Counted from the stretch's first letter, positions 8,364-18,230 are shown. The stretch: DNA of 64,000 bases from Simiduia sp. 21SJ11W-1 (GCF_024138675.1 NZ_CP090959.1:2697501-2761500); one strand, 5' to 3'. A program made the numbers and translations. The notes: generated by a model from the letters alone, not told the origin.

Positions 8364-8390
8364 CTCTGATCCTATTGATCCTATTGATCC
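8364..8390. repeat. Dispersed repeat CTCTGATCCTATTGATCC with tandem 10-mer
   Basis: CTCTGATCCTATTGATCC (8364-8381) differs by one base from 1055-1072 and lies in the same orientation. Here the last 10 bases (CTATTGATCC) are duplicated in tandem (8372-8381 and 8381-8390 overlap by one base). It abuts the stop of the helicase gene. The preceding GGCGGTTTAATTGG resembles boundaries I associate with REP/RAYT-type elements, but that is only an impression. Confidence 0.6.
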
Positions 8391-8393
8391 TGA

Positions 8394-11300
8394 CTAAGCC
8401 ACTGCTGCAGCAAAGGTGGCATACAAATCACCGGGCAACAAAAAATCTAACTTCCAAGTAATACCCATGGGTCGCTCAGATTCATGCGATACATATCTGG
8501 CTGGCCCCAAAAACCAGAAGGCTCTCTCCTCAGTATTTTCACGGGCAAATAACATAATTGATGAGCCTTCATTCACATGATTACAATAGCGCTTACCCGT
8601 TGGGCTAATCGCAGTTATCGAAGACTGCGTTTCCCAGTGTATTAGCTCACGACTGATGGCATAATCACGGTATCGTGTGGTTGGGGAGAAATTTCCAGCT
8701 GATTTATCGAGTGTAAAAGCACACACATCTGACTTTTCTCCCTCAACCCATAAAACACCCTCGCGCCACGGCCTCGTTTTTGCGGCATCCCCTACGCCAA
8801 ATGCAGCAAGTATTTCTATTCTTGTGTACTTCCCGTGAATTTGAAGCGGAACATTGCTATGCGAACTCACTGGCTGGTGCACATGATCTATTCTCTGCCT
8901 TAAAAATGTGAACAGCTCATTCAGCTCGGCAATCACTTGTGGATGCTGCCAAAGCACTTCAACACCCTGGTCAAGTAGCATATCTTTTTCTAAAACTTGG
9001 TCACACATCGCAGCTACCAACATGCGAACCATTCTTTTCTCGCGTTCTGATAAAACATCTAACTTAGGGGGTGTTGAAGCCTTCAGAACACCAAGATAGA
9101 AATCCAACCGCGCTTCATCATCGATATGAAGCATACGGCCAATCGCACGTCGTAACTTCAACTCATTAGGGCCCGGTAGTTGTATCCCAATACCTACTGC
9201 GTCTAGAAAATCTGACCATGACTTTTGAGACGCATAAATATCCGTCAACTCCATACCCGTCTCGTACAAATACGTCTCAATGCTTGGGCTAAATCCAGCT
9301 GCTATTAGCGAGCGCAACTCTTCAACTTTGTCATTCCATCGACTGGGCAGTGCTGACTTAAGGCTCTCCAGTACAATCTGGCTCGCCTTCTTGTCCAACT
9401 CCATATGGCAACCGGCGGGAAGATAAGGAAAAGCATTTTCAACTTGCGATTGCACAAACTTTCTAGATCCCCCCAGCAGCGCAATGAGCCTCTTGTCAAA
9501 TCGAAACTCTCGGCGATGCATGCCGACAAAATCTAATACTGTGCACTGTAATTTATCCCTACTCTTTCGTAGGCCTCGGCCTAGTTGCTGCAAAAATAAT
9601 GTAGCACTTTCAGTTGGTCTCAACAGTAGGAGCGTATCTACTGTGGGAATATCAACACCTTCATTAAATAGGTCCACAGAGAACAAAATCTGTATCTTGC
9701 CATCCGCCAGCATATTCAACGCTTCACGTCGCTCCGCATGCGGTGTATCACCCCAAACCGCTGCTGCAGCAATGCCTGCTTTGATAAACTGACATGCCAT
9801 GAACTGTGCGTGTCTAACACTTACGCAGAAGCCTAACGCCTTCATTGAAAATGGATCATCTACTCGTTTAGCAACCTCTTGTATAACAAGGCGAACCCAT
9901 GCCTCACTCGACGTGTACAAATTACTGAGCTCCTGAATGTCGTAACCTACTCCCCTACGCCAAGGTATTGCTCTTAAATCTAAACCATCGTGGATACCAT
10001 AATAGGAAAAAGGTGCTAAGCGATGTTGGTCAATAGCATCCCACAATCGAAGTTCAGCCGCGATGCGGCCATCAAACCACTCAAGAATTGATAAACCATC
10101 CGTACGTTCTGGGGTAGCTGTTAGGCCCAACAACTCCACGGGCTTCACGTGTGATAGGAGTTTTTTATAAGAGGGAGCTGCCGCATGATGAAACTCATCA
10201 ACAATCACAATATCGAAATGATCCACCGCTAGATGCGAATACCCAGCCGCGTTCAATGACTGTATAGAAGCAAACACAGCGTCAAAATTTGAGGGACGGT
10301 GGCTACCAACCCACTTCTCGCCAAAAGTAGGCTCACGCATTGCGTACCTAAAGGTAGCTAAGCTTTGATCTAAAATTTCTTCCCTATGTGCCACAAACAA
10401 CAGCCGGCAGCGGGGAAGCATTTTCCGCAGCCGGGAGTAATCAATGGCCGCCATCACCGTCTTGCCGGTTCCCGTAGCGGAAACCAATAGGTTTCTATGA
10501 TGGCCTTGACGTCTAGCCACAACCACCTGCTCTAACAGCCGCTCTTGAAAAGGTTCCAACCTGAGCTCTATAGGACTTAGAATGATTGTAGGGCCGGATA
10601 CCCGAGTGCGTTCTGTCTCCTTAATAAATTCATCGCGATCAAAATTCCGGAAATCCCCACCGGTCCAATAGGCATCAAATACAGAAGCCATCTTGCGCAA
10701 CACATCGGGGTTACGTAAACCTGATACTCGAACATTCCACTCCATCCCACTGACTTGCGCAGAATGGGTAAGGTTGGATGAGCCTATATACGCCGTTGAC
10801 GCACCGGAGGAGCGGTGAAAATGCCAAGCTTTCGCATGCAATCGAGCTCCAGTCGTATCGTAAGAAACTTTGATATCAGCGCCCAATTTCTGAAGCAGTT
10901 CTAATGCCTCCAGCTCAGTCGATGCTGTATAAGTTGTTGTCAATACACGAAGGCTTGGTCTTTTCTCGGCTCGCTGACAATGTTCTCGTAAGTTGTCGAT
11001 AAACGGTCTTATACCACTGCGACGAATAAACGCCATGATAATATCAATCCGGTTTGCGGACGCAATTTCTGTAACGATCTGAGAGCCCACACGCGGCTCT
11101 CCTGGCGCATTGGTAAGTAATGTGGTGTCTAACAATGGGGTTAATGGGCGATCCATTTCAGCGACACTACCATCAGGCCTCAAAGTTAAAATGGAGGATA
11201 GAAACTCATTCGTTTCCAGCGGCTGATCATCTTGCACGCCAGCTTTGCTAATCGTTGTACCGATACTTGACACCAATTCACGAACCAACCGGACACCTAT

Positions 11301-11507
11301 CTCGACACGATCCTTATCGTTAACCGTAGAGAGCGCTCTTTCTACCACCTTGCCAATATGCATAGCTAAACGATCACTGACTTCAGCAGGGTGAAGTTTT
11401 TTCCTCTGAACAGAAACCACTTCATCATCTAGAGCCTCTAATTCACGATTAACTGACTCGGTAATAATCGCTTCATAAATTCCAACCTTAGATCTACTAC
11501 CAGCCAT
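8394..11507 (-). CDS. PLD-like nuclease / SF2 helicase / DUF3427 fusion
   Basis: A 1037-residue three-part protein. An N-terminal helical region is followed by a phospholipase-D-like nuclease half-site, HAK at 224-226 and GSSN at 242-245. A DEAD/DEAH-type SF2 helicase (COG1061 type) follows, with Walker A SATGTGKT at 343-350, DEFH at 437-440, TAT at 463-465, FNEGVDIPTVD near 614 and QLGRGLR at 641-647. The last about 330 residues fit DUF3427. All helicase motifs are intact, so it should hydrolyse ATP on DNA or RNA. A single HxK site implies dimerisation for cleavage. It starts 10 bp after the NUDIX stop, so the two form one operon. GC (about 43-48 per cent in sampled lines) is lower than in flanking genes, suggesting transfer. 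Such proteins occur in genomic islands. A defence or repair role is inference. Confidence 0.85.
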   Translation of the reverse strand: MAGSRSKVGIYEAIITESVNRELEALDDEVVSVQRKKLHPAEVSDRLAMHIGKVVERALSTVNDKDRVEIGVRLVRELVSSIGTTISKAGVQDDQPLETNEFLSSILTLRPDGSVAEMDRPLTPLLDTTLLTNAPGEPRVGSQIVTEIASANRIDIIMAFIRRSGIRPFIDNLREHCQRAEKRPSLRVLTTTYTASTELEALELLQKLGADIKVSYDTTGARLHAKAWHFHRSSGASTAYIGSSNLTHSAQVSGMEWNVRVSGLRNPDVLRKMASVFDAYWTGGDFRNFDRDEFIKETERTRVSGPTIILSPIELRLEPFQERLLEQVVVARRQGHHRNLLVSATGTGKTVMAAIDYSRLRKMLPRCRLLFVAHREEILDQSLATFRYAMREPTFGEKWVGSHRPSNFDAVFASIQSLNAAGYSHLAVDHFDIVIVDEFHHAAAPSYKKLLSHVKPVELLGLTATPERTDGLSILEWFDGRIAAELRLWDAIDQHRLAPFSYYGIHDGLDLRAIPWRRGVGYDIQELSNLYTSSEAWVRLVIQEVAKRVDDPFSMKALGFCVSVRHAQFMACQFIKAGIAAAAVWGDTPHAERREALNMLADGKIQILFSVDLFNEGVDIPTVDTLLLLRPTESATLFLQQLGRGLRKSRDKLQCTVLDFVGMHRREFRFDKRLIALLGGSRKFVQSQVENAFPYLPAGCHMELDKKASQIVLESLKSALPSRWNDKVEELRSLIAAGFSPSIETYLYETGMELTDIYASQKSWSDFLDAVGIGIQLPGPNELKLRRAIGRMLHIDDEARLDFYLGVLKASTPPKLDVLSEREKRMVRMLVAAMCDQVLEKDMLLDQGVEVLWQHPQVIAELNELFTFLRQRIDHVHQPVSSHSNVPLQIHGKYTRIEILAAFGVGDAAKTRPWREGVLWVEGEKSDVCAFTLDKSAGNFSPTTRYRDYAISRELIHWETQSSITAISPTGKRYCNHVNEGSSIMLFARENTEERAFWFLGPARYVSHESERPMGITWKLDFLLPGDLYATFAAAVA

Positions 11508-11517
11508 TTCGCATTAC

Positions 11518-11949
11518 CTATTTATTTGATTCCAATGAATCAGAATCTAATGAGGTAGAAACCATCTTTTTATATCGTTCGACCAAGGGAATATCAGCTG
11601 GCGCCCAGTCAACACTGCCCAATTCATCCAACGAAAGCCAGCGTAACTCATCGTGGTCAACCAGCTCAAAATTCCCTTCTACATGCTCAACCTGATAAGC
11701 CAACAAACGGACAACTTTAGCACCGTAATCGTAGATACTTTCACTAATGAAATTGCCAACACGGGTCGTAATACCTAACTCTTCCAAGAGTTCGCGTTCT
11801 AAGCATTGCTCAGGTGTTTCACCTGCCTCTATCTTTCCTCCTGGAAATTCCCAATAACCAGCGAGATGCATACCCGGCTTCCGACGCGCAGAGAAAATTC
11901 TATTATTTTTTACGATAATCGCAGCTGCCACATCAATTTTCTTTTTCAT
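11518..11949 (-). CDS. MutT-like NUDIX hydrolase, partner of the helicase
   Basis: A 143-residue NUDIX protein. The Nudix box lies at 38-60 (GKIEAGETPEQCLERELLEE then LGI) and fits GX5EX7REUXEEXGU fully. The N-terminus IDVAAAIIVKNNRIFSARR and the WEFPGG lead-in are typical of MutT-like (deoxy)nucleoside triphosphate pyrophosphohydrolases. It sits immediately upstream of the PLD-helicase gene with a 10-bp gap. From memory, this pairing recurs in other genomes. It may remove modified or signalling nucleotides for the same system. The serine-rich acidic tail (TSLDSDSLES) is unusual. No clear Shine-Dalgarno is visible before the ATG. Confidence 0.85.
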   Translation of the reverse strand: MKKKIDVAAAIIVKNNRIFSARRKPGMHLAGYWEFPGGKIEAGETPEQCLERELLEELGITTRVGNFISESIYDYGAKVVRLLAYQVEHVEGNFELVDHDELRWLSLDELGSVDWAPADIPLVERYKKMVSTSLDSDSLESNK

Positions 11950-12297
11950 TGAGCACTGATATGGGAGTGGTGTGGGACGTTTGTGTTTAGGCGTGGTAAC
12001 AATTTAACACTCGGCATTCTCGCCACTCCTTATGCAATCAATGTGAATCATATAGCGTTTCCCGGCTGCCCTGATATTAACCAAAACACAATTTAAGTGC
12101 CAGAAAACTAAAACAATTGTTTGGTTTTCATGTGGTCAAAAAATTATCTAAAATGCTTACTGAAAGCACCTAGCTGCAATCACCTCTCAGCGTCGCTATC
12201 GGGACAACCACTTTAATTCCCCATGCGCTCAGCCCAACAAAACAACCAAACCACTACTTACTCCCCCCCCGCAACGAAACGTCTGGTCTCAGTGCGG

Positions 12298-12602
12298 TTA
12301 GTACCGGTCTTGCATGCCTTTTGTTTTTGAGTAAGCATAGGTGTAGCCGTTGATGTTGGTTTCTGGCCAACCCAGTACTTGGCCTTGTTTGACACAGATG
12401 TCGCTTATCTCAGGGGGCAGGTATTTGTAGCCGGTGTTGTGTTGTGAGTTGGGGTCATGCTTTGTCCTTTAATACGCTCTTGCACTTCCTTGCCCAAATT
12501 CCGTGGGCATTGGAAAGTTAACTCATTTAATACATTTGTACCAGAGCAGGTACGAGTAGCGCCCGGCAGCCTAGCTTTTAAGCTTGGCGCGATATTCACC
12601 AA
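12298..12602 (-). pseudogene. Decayed gene remnant, frameshifted
   Basis: Two overlapping minus-strand reading frames look like pieces of one protein. The upstream part (to about 12470) reads NELTFQCPRNLGKEVQERIK then GQSM. One frame over, the sequence continues NTGYKYLPPEISDICVKQGQ then VLGWPETNINGYTYAYSK and stops at 12298. The second piece has no start codon after the in-frame TAA upstream of it. The natural reading is a C-terminal gene fragment with a one-base shift near 12465. No family is recognised. The surrounding 770-bp gap (11950-12717) is AT-rich and otherwise featureless, apart from a C8 run near 12262-12270. Confidence 0.45.
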
Positions 12603-12717
12603 TTGTGCAGACTACCCGCCACCTTAGCTTTTGGCGGCCTGCCGCCCCCCCCTTTTCCATTTCGCCCATGCGCCGCTATGCTTTACCCATTCCACACAGA
12701 AACCAAAAGGACACATT

Positions 12718-13830
12718 ATGACCAAGGCCCTACAGCTGTTTTCTGAAATCAAGCAGAGCGGTGCGCTGGAAGTGAGTTTGCGGGAGGTGGCGGTGCCGGA
12801 GCCGGCGGCCGGGCAGGTGCTGGTGCGCATGCAGGCAGCGCCTATTAACCCCTCTGACATGTGGCCGCTGTTTGGCCCGGCCGAAATGCGTGAGGCCAAG
12901 TTGAGTGATGATGGCATGGCGCTGCGCGCGCCTGTGTTGCAATCTTGGCTTGGGGCTATGAAATCCCGCTGGGATCAGGCGCTGCCCGTGGGCAACGAGG
13001 GCGCCGGTGTGGTTGAAAAGGCGGGTAAAGGTGCCGAGCATTTGGTTGGCAAAACCGTGGCGGTGATGGGCGGTAGCTGCTACGCGCAATACTGCTGTGT
13101 GCCCATGCACAGCTGCCTGCCCCACCAGGAGGGTATTACCCCGCGCGAAGCCGCCTCCTCTTTTGTGAACCCGCTTACGGCATTGGGCATGGTTGAAACC
13201 ATGCGCATGGAGGGCCACACGGCGCTGGTGCACACGGCGGCGGCCTCGAACCTCGGCCAGATGCTGAACCGCATATGCATTGAAGACAAGGTGCCCCTGG
13301 TAAATGTGGTGCGCAAGCCTGAGCAGGCCGAGCTATTAAAAGCGCAAGGCGCGCAATACGTGGTGGATTCCAGCCAGGCAAGCTACCGCAAAGATTTGTA
13401 CGCCGCCATTGCCGCCACCGGCGCCACGCTGGCCTTTGATGCCACCGGCGGTGGCGAGCTTGCGAGCGATATTCTGGCCACCATGGAGGCCTACCTAAGC
13501 CGCGATATCAAGGGCCTGAACACCTATGGTTCTGATACCTACAAACAGGTGTATTTATATGGCGCACTGGATGTAAGCCCCACCATTTTGCGCCGTGCCT
13601 ACGGTATGAGCTGGGGCGTGGGCGGCTGGCTGCTGCCACGCTTTATTGCCAAGGTGGGTATGGAGCGCGCGGTGCAACTGCAACAACGGGTGGCCAAAAA
13701 CATTAAAACCACCTTTGCCAGCCAGTTCACCGAAGAGATTACCCTCAAAGATATGTTGAAGCCCGAGGTGATCAAGCGCTATACAGAAAAGAAAACCGGC
13801 ACCAAGTTTTTGGTGAACCCCACTCTTTAA
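12718..13830 (+). CDS. Zinc-free MDR oxidoreductase (quinone oxidoreductase-like)
   Basis: A 370-residue protein of the medium-chain dehydrogenase/reductase superfamily. The GroES-like N-terminus reads EVAVPEPAAGQVLVRMQAAP with INPSD. The substrate/structural segment is GNEGAGVVEKAGKGAEHLVG. The Rossmann part has HTAAASNLGQMLNRI in place of the usual AxxGxxG, then VNVVRKPEQAELLKAQGAQY and FDATGGGELASD. No structural zinc cysteines are apparent. The ATG at 12718 has AAAGGA 6 bases upstream. In-frame sequence before it lacks coding character. It is a single gene, and the next gene is convergent. The substrate is unknown. Confidence 0.85.
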   Translation: MTKALQLFSEIKQSGALEVSLREVAVPEPAAGQVLVRMQAAPINPSDMWPLFGPAEMREAKLSDDGMALRAPVLQSWLGAMKSRWDQALPVGNEGAGVVEKAGKGAEHLVGKTVAVMGGSCYAQYCCVPMHSCLPHQEGITPREAASSFVNPLTALGMVETMRMEGHTALVHTAAASNLGQMLNRICIEDKVPLVNVVRKPEQAELLKAQGAQYVVDSSQASYRKDLYAAIAATGATLAFDATGGGELASDILATMEAYLSRDIKGLNTYGSDTYKQVYLYGALDVSPTILRRAYGMSWGVGGWLLPRFIAKVGMERAVQLQQRVAKNIKTTFASQFTEEITLKDMLKPEVIKRYTEKKTGTKFLVNPTL

Positions 13831-13882
13831 CTCACTGTAAAATGCGGGGTAGTTACCTGCCCCGCCAGCGCCCCACAAAAAA

Positions 13883-13900
13883 GGGCAGCCGAAGCTGCCC
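13883..13900 (-). terminator. Rho-independent terminator of the subtilase gene
   Basis: GGGCAGC-CGAA-GCTGCCC is a 7-bp stem with a stable tetraloop, followed on the minus strand by TTTTTT. It lies 36 bp after the protease stop. It is also positioned to stop plus-strand read-through from the oxidoreductase. Confidence 0.8.
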
Positions 13901-13935
13901 AGACATGCACAAAATAATGCTTAATCAGCGCAACC

Positions 13936-15789
13936 TCAGTTGGCCTTCAAGCGCAGTTTTACGTTTGAAGAGCTGGAGTAGCCGCGCACATCCATATGCC
14001 AGCGGCCGCCGGCGGGATTGCTGAAGGTGCAGGTTTCTGCATTGCCCCATTTATAGGGCCGGCAATCGTAGCTGCTGGTGGACGATTGCGCGCCAAAGCG
14101 CACATACAAATCGGCATCGCCACTGCCACCTGAAATGCTTACTTCCAGGTTGCTGTAACCGGCTGGCAGGTCGTAGTAGTAGCGCGCCCAGCTGCCCTGA
14201 TTCACATTTACCGTGGCGATTTCTGTGTCTATGGGCGATGGGCCAGTGGAGGTGCTGTAACTGCCTTGCAGGGTGAGGCCGCTGAAGGTGGAATAGGCTT
14301 TCACCCGCACGTGGTAGGTGCCCGCGCCCTGGTTCATATTGCAGGTTTCGTTGTTGCCGTTCAGGTATGGGCGGCAGTCGTACACGCTATCTGTTGGGGC
14401 CGAGCCGTAGCGCACGTAGAGATCTGCATCACCGGAACCGCCGCTGATCTGGAACTTGATGTCAGAGGCGCCGGCGGGTACTTCCATGGTGTAGGTGATA
14501 TCGCTGCCCTGGCTTGCACCAAGCCCCGTTACCGGCACGCCATTTTCAAGCTCGTCGCCACCCGGTGGCGGTGGCGGCGGTGTGCCATCCAGCAGCGAGT
14601 AGAGCATCAGGTTGGGCGAGCCTTTGGTATCGCTAATGGCATTTTGCGTTGCCGCACCCTCAAGGGCTGCTTCAACCTGGGCAGGTGTGGCGCCTGGATT
14701 TTCCGCAAGGTAGAGCGCTGCCACACCGGCTACATGGGGGCTTGCCATAGAGGTGCCGCTCATGGTGGTGCTGCCGCCGGATTGTGAGGTAGAGGTAATG
14801 CTTGAGCCAGGGGCAAAAATGTCTACACAGCTGCCGTAGTTAGAAAAGTAAGAGCGCGCATCGCCCTGCGCAGTAGAGCCCACGGTAATCGCACTGGCTT
14901 CGCGGGCGGGCGAATAGTTACAGGCGTTGGAATTATCGTTACCGGCGGCCACCACCGTTACCACACCGGCATTTACCAAGTTGGCTACGGCGTTATCTAC
15001 CGCAGTGGAGGCGCCACCGCCCAGGCTCATGTTCGCCACGGCGGGCTTAACGTGATTTTGCGCCACCCAATCGATGCCGCTGATTACGCCGGAATTGGTG
15101 CCGCTGCCGTTACAACCCAGCACGCGCACACCCACCACGGTTGCGCCCTTAGCCACACCCCAGGTGCTGCTGGCAACGGTGCCGGCCACGTGGGTGCCGT
15201 GGCCCTGGCAATCTGAGCTGTTGCCGTCGTTATCTACAAAATCCCAACCGTTTTGCACGCGGCCGCCGAAATCCGGGTGGCTGTTTACACCGGTATCAAT
15301 TACATAGGCGCGCACGCCGGCACCGGTTGAGGTGTAGTTGTATTTGGTATCAAGCGAGCTTGAACGCTGATCAATGCGATCTAACCCCCAGGTGGCATTG
15401 TTTTGGGTGGCATCTATCGAAACTATTTGATCTTGTTCAACGATGGCCACTTGCGGGTGATTCGCCAGGCGTTGGGCGGCGCGCTCGTTCATGCGCAACA
15501 CACCGCCTTGCAGTGCGGCACTGAAGTGCTGGCTGGCCGTGGCGCCATGGGCGCGGGCCAATTCGCCCACCTTGGCTTCTACCATGGCGCGCACTTCTGC
15601 CGGCGCCATAGATTGGCTTTGAATGGCCAGCGTATTTTGCTTAAGCACCACAATGTATTGGCCTTCAATGGCTTTATCTGCTGTGGCGGCAATAAATTGG
15701 CCGGCGTGCGCGCCACTGGCGGCCAGCAAGCCCACAGCCATCGCCAACGGTTTTATAACAGGCGTTAAGACATTTTTAGATTTATTCAC
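13936..15789 (-). CDS. Secreted subtilisin-like serine protease with two PPC domains
   Basis: A 617-residue preproenzyme. Residues 1-29 are the signal peptide (ends GAHA). An I9-type inhibitor propeptide covers about 40-127 (QYIVVLK...). The S8 peptidase domain follows with Asp165 (YVIDTGVN), His197 (GHGTHVAGT), oxyanion Asn284 (AAGND) and Ser347 (SGTSMASPH). This triad is complete. A Pro-rich linker (PPPPPP, 404-409) leads to two pre-peptidase C-terminal (PPC) domains, about 415-512 and 520-617, both with [11 protein letters not shown] and a Cys pair. These assist secretion and are often removed. The start is GTG with GGGGA upstream. Extracellular protein degradation fits the secreted-enzyme lifestyle. 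Confidence 0.93.
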   Translation of the reverse strand: MNKSKNVLTPVIKPLAMAVGLLAASGAHAGQFIAATADKAIEGQYIVVLKQNTLAIQSQSMAPAEVRAMVEAKVGELARAHGATASQHFSAALQGGVLRMNERAAQRLANHPQVAIVEQDQIVSIDATQNNATWGLDRIDQRSSSLDTKYNYTSTGAGVRAYVIDTGVNSHPDFGGRVQNGWDFVDNDGNSSDCQGHGTHVAGTVASSTWGVAKGATVVGVRVLGCNGSGTNSGVISGIDWVAQNHVKPAVANMSLGGGASTAVDNAVANLVNAGVVTVVAAGNDNSNACNYSPAREASAITVGSTAQGDARSYFSNYGSCVDIFAPGSSITSTSQSGGSTTMSGTSMASPHVAGVAALYLAENPGATPAQVEAALEGAATQNAISDTKGSPNLMLYSLLDGTPPPPPPGGDELENGVPVTGLGASQGSDITYTMEVPAGASDIKFQISGGSGDADLYVRYGSAPTDSVYDCRPYLNGNNETCNMNQGAGTYHVRVKAYSTFSGLTLQGSYSTSTGPSPIDTEIATVNVNQGSWARYYYDLPAGYSNLEVSISGGSGDADLYVRFGAQSSTSSYDCRPYKWGNAETCTFSNPAGGRWHMDVRGYSSSSNVKLRLKAN

Positions 15790-16229
15790 GTTCGTTCCCC
15801 GTAATTATTCTAAGCCGTTTGCACGGCCCGATTTTTTTGAAGAATTTTCTTCCGATGTACAACAGCGGTTCTGAACTGCACACATCTCAGAGGTATCGAA
15901 GGAAAATTTTGAACCACCCAAGGAAGTGGGCGGCCACAGAAGGCTAGAAGAACTGGCCCATTCGCGCGCGCAACAAACAAGCTAATTTATGAGAAAAACC
16001 ACTTAAAATTGCTGGGCGTATTTTAAGTATATGAAATTTCTATTGTTTAGATATGGCAGCAGCGATGCGGATTTTTATTAAAAAAACCCTCAGCAAACTG
16101 CGCCTGTATTTCGAAAAGATGAAAGCATGTACGGGAGTACAAAATAAAAATAAAAAGCTGCCTTGGCGGTCAGAATAGTGAAGGTAAAAAGCGCGTCAAA
16201 AAGGTATTTAACATGCCACGTGCAGCCAA
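15790..16229. other. Intergenic, no gene seen
   Basis: This 440-bp stretch lies between the protease start and the membrane-protein stop. It is AT-richer than its surroundings, especially 15990-16090, and must contain the protease promoter. I see no open frame with coding character, no strong hairpin and no repeat. A run AAAAAAACCC near 16079 is the only low-complexity spot. Confidence 0.6.
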
Positions 16230-16781
16230 TCACTCGGCCAGTGTTTTTTGGTGAGCGGCAACGCCTATTACCCACTGCACCAGTGCGTAACTGATTTCAA
16301 TTACGGCGCCAAGTGCTGCGCCCTGGGTGAAACTTGCCCCAGCCACTGCCAATGGGTAGGCAGAGCCCGCCAGCGCCAACCCTAAAACCCAGTAACTCTT
16401 GATGCCATAAAGGGTTGCAAACACCAGATAGCGGCCACCAATAATCAACATCAACGCAGGAAAAAACCACAGCGGCTCAAGCATAAAAATGCCGTAAGCC
16501 AGTGGCAGGGAAAATATCAACCAGGCCGTAGAGGCCAAGGCCAACCCCTGCAAGGGGTTAGCTTTTTCAGCGCTACCTGTAGCGCCCATTAGCTTGGCAA
16601 TTAACACCGCCAGCGGATGAATCAACGCACCACAGATGAAAAATAACCAAACTACCTGCTGCGGGTTTGCCACCAATGAGGCACCTGCAGCCAATGCCCA
16701 CACCAGCCCCGAAACCAGCACCCCCGGGCGCCCCTCATCATAGGCTTTGCGCATATCGGCTTGTGCCAGTTGTATGTCCAT
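16230..16781 (-). CDS. DUF7010-like integral membrane protein
   Basis: A 183-residue membrane protein with about six helices (for example VLVSGLVWALAAGASLVA, VVWLFFICGALIHPLAVLIA, ALASTAWLIFSLPLAYGIFM and PLWFFPALMLIIGG). It follows a short hydrophilic N-terminus (DIQLAQADMRKAYDEGRPG). From memory this N-terminal motif and helix layout fit the DUF7010 family, whose function is unknown. The ATG has GGAGCAGG directly upstream. It stands alone between the subtilase and the M24 peptidase. Confidence 0.7.
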   Translation of the reverse strand: MDIQLAQADMRKAYDEGRPGVLVSGLVWALAAGASLVANPQQVVWLFFICGALIHPLAVLIAKLMGATGSAEKANPLQGLALASTAWLIFSLPLAYGIFMLEPLWFFPALMLIIGGRYLVFATLYGIKSYWVLGLALAGSAYPLAVAGASFTQGAALGAVIEISYALVQWVIGVAAHQKTLAE

Positions 16782-16973
16782 TACCTGCTCCGTTTATTCA
16801 CTTGCGGTGCATAAATACCCATCACTTTTATTGGGATTTTTGCGCTGCGTACTTTTGCAAGGCGCGCTAGCACGCCCTAAGTCAGCCAAGGATTGCGCAA
16901 TAATCCACAGGTGGGAAGGGAAAATCGGCTAGCGCACGCCAGCTATCGGCCACTTTCGGTCAGCGCCACCCAA

Positions 16974-18230
16974 TTACGCCAAATGGCCCAACGGTTTGGC
17001 AAGGCTCTCTGGCGGATGGGTGAACCAGGCGGGGCCGGTTTCTGTCATGTAGAGGCAATCTTCCAGGCGCACGCCAAATTCGCCGGGTATATAAATGCCC
17101 GGCTCATTGGAAAAGCACATACCCGGTGCAAGTGCGGTGGTTTCACCGCGCACGAAGTTCACAGGCTCGTGGCCTTCCATGCCAATGCCGTGGCCAGTGC
17201 GATGGCTTAAACCGGGCAGCTGGTATTGGGGCCCGAAGCCCTGCTTTTGGTAGTAGTCGCGCACTGCGTCGTCTACCTTGCCTGCGGCCACGCCGGGCTT
17301 GGCTGCGTTAAACGCCACATTCTGCCCTTCACGCACCAGCTGCCAGATTTTTTGTTGTTCGGCATTTGGCTCGCCAAAAACAAAGGTGCGCGAAATATCC
17401 GACTGGTAGCCCTCTACCGCACAACCGCAATCCATGAGCACTATCTGCCCTTCTTTGATTTCTTGCGGTTGGTCTGAGCCGTGTGGGTAGGCGCTGGCCT
17501 CGCCAAAGAGCGCCATTGTCCAAACACCTTCGCCACCTAGCGCGGCCTGCGCATTGCGCATCAGGTTGTTTACGTCTTGGGGCGTCATGCCTTTTTGCAA
17601 TTGCCCGTACACGGCGCCATAGGCCAGCAGGGTAATTTCGTTGGCCTTTTTCATGAGCGCAAGTTCGGCGGCGCTTTTGTACATGCGGCACCCGCGGGTA
17701 ATCGGATCTGCCGATACCAGCTGCAGTTTGGGTGCGGCCTGGCGCAGGCCATCGGCCACAAACCAACGCACGCTGGCCTCAAGGCCAAGCTTGCCGGCTT
17801 TTATGCCTCTGTCGCCCAATAGTTCTGCCACACGCAGAAAGGGGTTTTCGTGCTCGTGCCAGGTGCGTACATCGTCGCCAAAGCTCATAGATTCGCGCAC
17901 GCTGGGCTCTTCAAAGAAAGGGGTAATAATGCCTATGTCGCCAGTGCGGGGAATTACCACACAGGTAAGGCGTTCGCTGCGCCACCACTTGATACCCGTG
18001 AAATACAGCATGGCAGGGCCGGGTTCGAGCACTATGGCATCGATTTTATGCCAGTTCATCAAGGCCTGGGCCCGCGCCACCCGCGCTTCGCGCTCGGCCA
18101 CAGAAATGGGTTTTATATCATCGGTAATGGGCGCCAAGGCCGGGGCGGCCTCTTTAGCAAGGCCCGGGGCGGCCAGCGTGGCCGCAGCTATAAGCGCCGA
18201 GCCCTTGATAAGTTGACGTTTGGTAAACAT
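16974..18230 (-). CDS. Exported M24 (Xaa-Pro aminopeptidase-like) metallopeptidase
   Basis: A 418-residue protein. The N-terminus KRQLIKGSALIAAATLAAPG is a Tat-like or Sec signal, so it is exported. After a creatinase-type N-domain, the pita-bread M24 domain shows the metal ligands Asp in MDCGCAVEGY, Asp in QSDISRT, His in RTGHGIGMEGHE, Glu in NEPGIYI and Glu in VRLED. The set is complete for a dinuclear Mn/Co site. The family removes N-terminal residues preceding proline or cleaves related dipeptides. AAGGAG lies 7 bases before the ATG. It is a single gene. An exported M24 peptidase next to a secreted protease suggests use of external peptides. Confidence 0.88.
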   Translation of the reverse strand: MFTKRQLIKGSALIAAATLAAPGLAKEAAPALAPITDDIKPISVAEREARVARAQALMNWHKIDAIVLEPGPAMLYFTGIKWWRSERLTCVVIPRTGDIGIITPFFEEPSVRESMSFGDDVRTWHEHENPFLRVAELLGDRGIKAGKLGLEASVRWFVADGLRQAAPKLQLVSADPITRGCRMYKSAAELALMKKANEITLLAYGAVYGQLQKGMTPQDVNNLMRNAQAALGGEGVWTMALFGEASAYPHGSDQPQEIKEGQIVLMDCGCAVEGYQSDISRTFVFGEPNAEQQKIWQLVREGQNVAFNAAKPGVAAGKVDDAVRDYYQKQGFGPQYQLPGLSHRTGHGIGMEGHEPVNFVRGETTALAPGMCFSNEPGIYIPGEFGVRLEDCLYMTETGPAWFTHPPESLAKPLGHLA

